Below are positions 58,986-64,000 of a stretch of 64,000 nucleotides of DNA, piece after piece. The stretch is from positions 18,826,001 through 18,890,000 of the forward strand of contig OZ005606.1 in assembly GCA_963930655.1 (NCBI GenBank), given 5' to 3'. The DNA comes from Myrica gale. Its lineage: Eukaryota > Streptophyta > Magnoliopsida > Fagales > Myricaceae. A program made the translations under genes and the position numbers. Numbering within the stretch: position 1 is the stretch's first letter; each line of letters begins with the position of its first letter. Under the pieces are notes generated by a model. That model saw only the letters and a list, made by a program, of their open reading frames with translations. It was not told the DNA's origin and did no database searches.

Positions 58986-59666
58986 TACTAGTTTCTAGCT
59001 AACAGTTGTGGTACTAGTTTCTCACACAGAAACCACTTAGTAGAATAGGTGCACTCATAACAATGAGTTGGTACCAATGCAACAGTAGTAATAGTATCAG
59101 TAACAGAACATCGCCTCGGAGTATGAAACAGTATAATCCATAATTACAAAATTCAAAAACAGAAACAGAATGAATGCTCCTTTTATAGGCGTTGAAGGTT
59201 TAATTACAAGGTTAACAATCAGTCTCCAACGTTCTAAATCAAGATCCTCCCGATGTTATTTCGATTACCACCCATTATTGATTTAATTGCATAAAATCAT
59301 AAAGAAACTTAAAGAAAATCATTACAGGGACAAAATGCTACAACAAACGATCTAAAAGGAATAAAAAAAGAAAAATTAAAGAGAGGGAGAGAGAGAGTTG
59401 ATGAGAGAGAAAGTCTAGGCGTTGAAAAAGGTGACTAGAAACTCAAGCTCGAATGATTTAGGCAAGACAAAGGACAAAACACACCGTTTCATTTAAAATT
59501 TCAAATCAACTAAAATAAGTTTAAATAAAATAAATCATCACTATGATAAGTAAACAAGTGAAGCGCCTCAGTGGTCAAGTTGTGAATCTCCTCTCTTCAG
59601 CGCCCAAAACACAACATTTGCAAAACAATTTTTTTAAAAAAAATAAAAATTAGGATATCACACTAC
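58986..59666. other. Non-coding stretch
   Basis: No gene recognised. A GA-rich patch at 59375-59415. Confidence 0.3.
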
Positions 59667-60338
59667 TGTAGTTGGTTAATGAGATCAGCTGATACTAACG
59701 CTAAAGACGATGAAGAGGAGGAATCACCGCGAAATCGCACACATATCAAACATTTTCCTACAATCTCGCTGTAGACTTCAAGCTCAGTGCATGTCTTTGT
59801 TGAAATCGCAGAGACCGCAGCGAAGAGGATCGTTGAATTAGAGCAGCCCAAGTGTTATGTCTCCTTCAGATACACACACACAGCTTTGAGAGCGAAAGTA
59901 GATCGAGAAACTCTGACGTTGAAATCAAATTTCTTTGAAATGAAAATTCTCTCTTTCTCAAATGATTTCTGAGCTATTTATAATGACTGGCTTAAAACTC
60001 AACTGTGCTATAGCGTGAGATCATTAGAGATCTCAAATCTCGGCCGTAGGATCATCATGAAAAACTCTTTTTCATTAAACTCCATTATATTCTGTAATCC
60101 GAATTTATAGGCTTCTACAAATTGTGATCATGTCCATTAACATATCACAATTGACTCTTGAGATAATGAGATTATTTTTGTGAAATCTCTTTTGCTAACA
60201 ATTATACGCTTATTTATCTTTCACCATATTATATTCCACAAGAACTAATAGGACTAGAATAATATTACCAATTAAGTCCTTAACTCATATAATACGAGTA
60301 AAACTCGTGAAAACACTTTTCACAAAATGAGTCCAACA
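59667..60338 (-). mobile_element. Possible minus-strand LTR
   Basis: On the minus strand the segment starts TGTTGGACTCATTTTGTGAA (60338) and has a TATA box (TATAAATAGC, near 59970) about 370 bp downstream. It then has a leader-like stretch and may end at CAACTACA (59667). The TG...CA ends and TATA position suggest an LTR. No target duplication or partner LTR was found, so the borders are provisional. Confidence 0.4.
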
Positions 60339-61507
60339 ATATACAGACATAAAGAATATACTGCCTCATCAAAAGACTGGTGGATTCCATATTGAGAAAT
60401 TATACAAATTCACTTATTATGCACAAGACCCAACATTATCTGGAATATTTGATCTGAGAAGATCACCACCAAATGACTTAGTCAAAGCACAAGTACACAA
60501 CAAGCAAACTTACATAACTTTCTCAGGTCTAAAGACAACATAAGCTAATTATGTTGAATACCGTTCTCTACATCGATGATCGTTTTCCAGAAGGTATTCA
60601 TATTTGATCCGGTTCAGTGTATGTACTCTTATATTGCACTAACTCGTCTGCTTAAGGTCACCAACTCAATGACGGAGTCCATCATTCTATCTTATAGAGG
60701 ACAACGAGTGCAGACCTATTAGTACATTACCATGTACCTCGGTCTAGAACAAAGTGAGTCAACAAGGATCCGAAAAGTCATACTCCCCGCCTCCGATTGA
60801 TTAATCATTAGCCTGACTTTTCTACAATGTTGCTCAACAATATGACATATAATGTTATTACAAATATAACATCTTATGTCATTGCATGTACCCAAAATAA
60901 TATACAAGTGATTAAACAATAATAATAATTGTCTTATAATTATGCAAAATGATTGGTTTTGAGGACATACATCTAACTCTCTAGCCCTTAGATATGCACT
61001 TTTACTGAAATAGATTCCATCTTTTCCTATACGCCTCCATTCTAAAAAAGTAACTACCTTATTATAATAAAAAGTAAAATTATGCAACAATAAGATTAAC
61101 ACTTTATATTTAATTATTAATTTATATACTTACATAAATTTTCCTTGCGGTGTCAGACACCTACTCGGCCTTGCCATTTGTATAACTTTTTTTTTTAATA
61201 AAAATCACCTAGATCAATGTCGTCTTAGAATACTTTTGATAATTCTTGCGCAGACAACCCTTATGTTGTTTGTAGGCCGAGGTCATTGTCAACTGAACGA
61301 TCCTTACAACTTTAGAAAAATCGTAATATAGCTCAACATGGTTTTGAAATAGAGATAAAAAATTAAAAAATGGTACTGCAGGCGACCTTTATATTTGGTG
61401 GGATGATGAATATTTCGAAGGGGTCCGTTGGTTTGTTGCTATTATTGCTTTTTTGTGTAGACTCTCGGAACTAGATAAATTTTTTTTGTCGAAAGTGTAA
61501 AAATGTA
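60339..61507. other. Non-coding stretch
   Basis: Possibly internal sequence of the retroelement to which the minus-strand LTR belonged, but no gag or pol domain is visible. The 127-codon frame at 60719-61102 (minus) is not protein-like. Confidence 0.3.
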
Positions 61508-61819
61508 GTGTTTCAAGGGTTGGAGGGGATGGAGAATCATCTAGAAATTAATGGGTTTGATTCGGGTTATAGGTTATTGGTATTTCATGGGAAGAGATTT
61601 CAACTATCTACAAATCCGAATCAAAAGTCTAGAGCGAGCATATCACCTGAGGATGAGAACTCAGAGGGAGATAACTTTGATGAGATGGAAGAAATGCTCA
61701 CCGATGTCCTTGCCAGACTAGAAGTTGTCGTAGGGGTATATAAGGAGAATGATGAGAGTAGAAAAACGCCCACTTTGGGGCCCGAAGCTTCGATACCTTT
61801 CGATAAGTTATGGGAATAG
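61508..61819 (+). other. Unidentified ORF (103 codons)
   Basis: Reads MFQGLEGMENHLEINGFDSG at the start and includes an acidic stretch (SPEDENSEGDNFDEMEEML) and a C-terminal FDKLWE. The composition is plausible for protein and may be a retroelement gag-like remnant, but I recognise no domain. No promoter or splice evidence. Confidence 0.2.
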
Positions 61820-62860
61820 GTAGAGTGTGAGATGTGTCCTGGATGTAGCAAGTTTAGTAAGATGTCATTTACGATTTTTGTATATGAAGTCAGAAAATAA
61901 GTTGTTGGTTAAGACGTTTTGATATGATGTACGTTACAGCTGATTAAGGAGGTTTTGCCTATGTTCCTACGTGTTACTGAAATCCTATTACGAGGCAAAA
62001 TAGTTTCGAAACGGTCTTGGATATAGTTACAATAAGATTCATACATGCCATAATGATTTTGTTTTAGTAGAAAAACAGTGAATTGGACAAATGTATGGTA
62101 TGTTGCATATCTCAATGGAAATTCAAAGATGACTTGCGCAAGCAAATTTCCAGGAAGGTGTTTCGTCATTTTCCTTTGATCCATAGACAAATGTGTATTT
62201 ACTATAAAAGATATAGTCGTAGACATGAAATGATATAAGGAGAAACAGGTAGACAATGGCAAGAGTCTGAGGCTAACATAAACGGATTAAAATATATTTT
62301 AAATGAGCATCATGTGTGGAATAGGGTAAGTACTAAGGAGACGCATTTTAGGAACCAAATTAAGGTTGGAAAGTAAAAGCTACTTCTAATGACAATGGAC
62401 TCAAAGATTCCATTGTAGCTCTAAGGCTCATTTAAATAGGTCCAATATTAGAGAATATTAATCTCTAATAAATATTATTAAGTTTATGTTCACATGATTA
62501 AATTATTAGTGTATATGACATGTTGTATAGGTTTTGCATCTATTTTTTTTCTTTTTGTTAAAATAAGAAAAAATGACTTATAAGTTTATTACACATGTTT
62601 ATAAATTTGTAACTACGTGATCTACATGTTTATTATTTTGTTTTGCTTGCTTGTTCTTTCCAGAAGACTAACATGATCCCAATCTTCCAATAAAATGGGT
62701 TTTTTAAGGCAATTCCTATCTTTCTATATACCAAGTTTTTCTCAAATATCTTGGGCACTGCAAATATGTGGTTTACGGATACAATTCCAAACTAATGGGT
62801 TCACTATGATTCATGAAGTCATGCGAAGTTGAGTAGCAATAACCTAACAGATAGTCCACT
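61820..62860. other. Non-coding stretch
   Basis: No recognised feature on either strand. Confidence 0.3.
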
Positions 62861-63615
62861 GAGTTCAATAAAACCATAAAGAAAATACAAAATGAAAAGC
62901 ACAAATTATAAGAAGTGCGGTAGAAGATGGTCGTACCATCTTTCATAGACGTTAAAGGACCTGAAAATTGCACAAAAAAGAAGCAATTACACCGAAATTC
63001 ATAAAATGAGCTTCACAATTTTTTACATCCTTAGCAAACTCATTCAAACAACATTTAAAACCAACATTTCTTACTTGTGATTAGAAAATGAGCGACATGA
63101 AGGAGAGATGAGCAAAAGGAAGGCTTTGGACGTCTCTTGCAAAGATGACGCACAAGCTAGGAAACTAAGTACGGAAAAAGATGTAAACCCTCTTTTCTTT
63201 CTACAAAAATAAATGTAAAGCATTAAAACAGTTCATTGAGCTCAATACAACCAAAAAGAAAATACAGAATGGAAAACTCAAATTATGAAAAGTGAGGTAG
63301 AAGACCGTTGCACCATCTTTCAAAGATGTAAAAGCACCTGAAAATACTAAAAAAAACACTTACGCCGAAGTTCTTAAAATGAGCTTCACAAATTTCTACC
63401 TCCTTAACAAACTTACACAAACAACACCTAAAACAAAAGTTTCTTACTTGTGATCAGAAGATGGGTGACATGAAGGCGAGATGAGCAAGAGGAAGGCTTG
63501 GGATGTCTCTTGGAAAGATGACCCACTAACTAGGAAACTTAGTACGGAAAAAGATATAAACCTTCGTTTCTTTCTAAAAAAGAAACATAAAGCATGAAAA
63601 AAATAAAAATGTAAA
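62861..63615 (-). repeat. Tandem duplication, two ~377 bp units with exon-like end
   Basis: Unit 1 (from 62861) and unit 2 (from 63238) align throughout (GAAAATACA(A/G)AATG..AA.., ATAAAATGAGCTTCACAA, TAGGAAACT.AGTACGGAAAA). On the minus strand both contain an open block ending QETS(Q/K)AFLLLISPSC... and then CACAAGTAAGAAA, a good splice-donor match. A third, partial copy starts near 63880 and runs off the window. The encoded peptide is not recognised. Confidence 0.75.
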
Positions 63616-63879
63616 TTCAAAACCATGAACCTATTAAAGCATCAATATGAAATCAAAACATGATTAATAACAATACCAAGTTAATAGTGTAATAAGTGAA
63701 AATGTTGTGTATTCTAGCTCCTAAAATGGTTGTTGCTTATGATTTTCTTTTAAGTAAAACAATAGATGTTTTGTTGTGGTTATCTAATTTGCAAATTTTG
63801 CAAACACAGAAATCATGCAAACGGTCAGGAGAAAGCAACAACGTCCACTGCAGGACATAGATAGCAACTAAGTCAAAGT

Positions 63880-64000
63880 TAATAAAATGGGCTTCATAGA
63901 TTTATAGGTTCTAAAAATCTCTACCCAACTCTCTCCCTCCTTAGTAAACTCATAGAAACAATATCTAAAATCAAAGTTTCTTACTTATGATCAGAAGATA
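63880..64000 (-). repeat. Third, partial copy of the tandem unit at the window edge
   Basis: AATAAAATGGGCTTCATAGA and TTTCTTACTTATGATCAGAAG match the middle-to-end part of the units at 62861 and 63238, including the donor-like site. The copy is cut by the end of the window. Confidence 0.7.

Noticed and set aside
60719..61102. 127-codon minus-strand ORF
   Set aside because: No domain or gene context, composition typical of AT-rich non-coding DNA.

Overview
This is a window of AT-rich nuclear DNA from a flowering plant, most likely a woody eudicot; I cannot name the species. The evidence is split genes with GT-AG and GC-AG introns, plant-type protein families (an ALKBH10-type RNA demethylase, a plant-type PP2C fragment, GRF zinc finger and Myb/SANT-like proteins), Copia LTRs with an initiator-tRNA-Met-type primer site, and plant hAT, Mutator-like (MULE), PIF/Harbinger and L1-type elements. 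No operons, CRISPR arrays, rRNA or tRNA genes were seen. Most open frames of 60-130 codons here are chance frames or transposon debris.

Only two host genes are convincing, both on the minus strand. (1) The first three coding exons (2156-3215) of a 2OG-Fe(II) oxygenase-like protein of a conserved plant family; its catalytic exons are not in the window. (2) A complete eight-exon gene (CDS 26903-33434, 695 codons) for an ALKBH10B-like m6A RNA demethylase. It has two GC-AG introns and carries a MITE in intron 2. A decayed PP2C fragment lies at 10341-10558.

Layout: 1-3.3 kb, 5' part of the 2OG oxygenase gene with a short LINE 3' end on the left. 3.3-4.6 kb, three ~177 bp Tourist-like MITEs. 5.2-10.3 kb, a 5.1 kb PIF/Harbinger-like element with perfect 19 bp ends and a broken Myb/SANT-like gene. 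11.1-13.7 kb, MULE foldback copies and a hAT-like element nested together. 14.3-18.0 kb, a MULE carrying a GRF zinc finger gene. 19.3-21.06 kb, a decayed L1-type LINE. 21.2-26.0 kb, one MULE and two hAT elements. 26.9-34.1 kb, the ALKBH10B-like gene, followed by two head-to-head MITEs. 35.2-36.05 kb, a short non-LTR retroelement with an 11 bp target duplication. 37.1-43.4 kb, a rearranged Copia element with a decayed gag and three LTRs. 45.2-46.3 kb, a solo LTR of the same family. 48.5-50.4 kb, a hAT element with the tail of its transposase. 51.8-57.2 kb, two related solo-type LTRs, one split by a MULE, both with palindrome arrays upstream of the TATA box. 58.5-59 kb, a minisatellite. 62.9-64 kb, a tandem array of an exon-like unit running off the window.

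The window is mainly a record of repeated nested insertion around a few genes. Insertion boundaries are supported by target-site duplications of the expected length: 9 bp for MULEs, 8 bp for hATs, 3 bp for MITEs, 5 bp for LTR elements. No new cellular defence or metabolic system is evident. The most notable signals are the palindromic U3 arrays, the paired GC-AG introns, the GRF gene inside a MULE, and the Copia element with a duplicated primer-binding junction.
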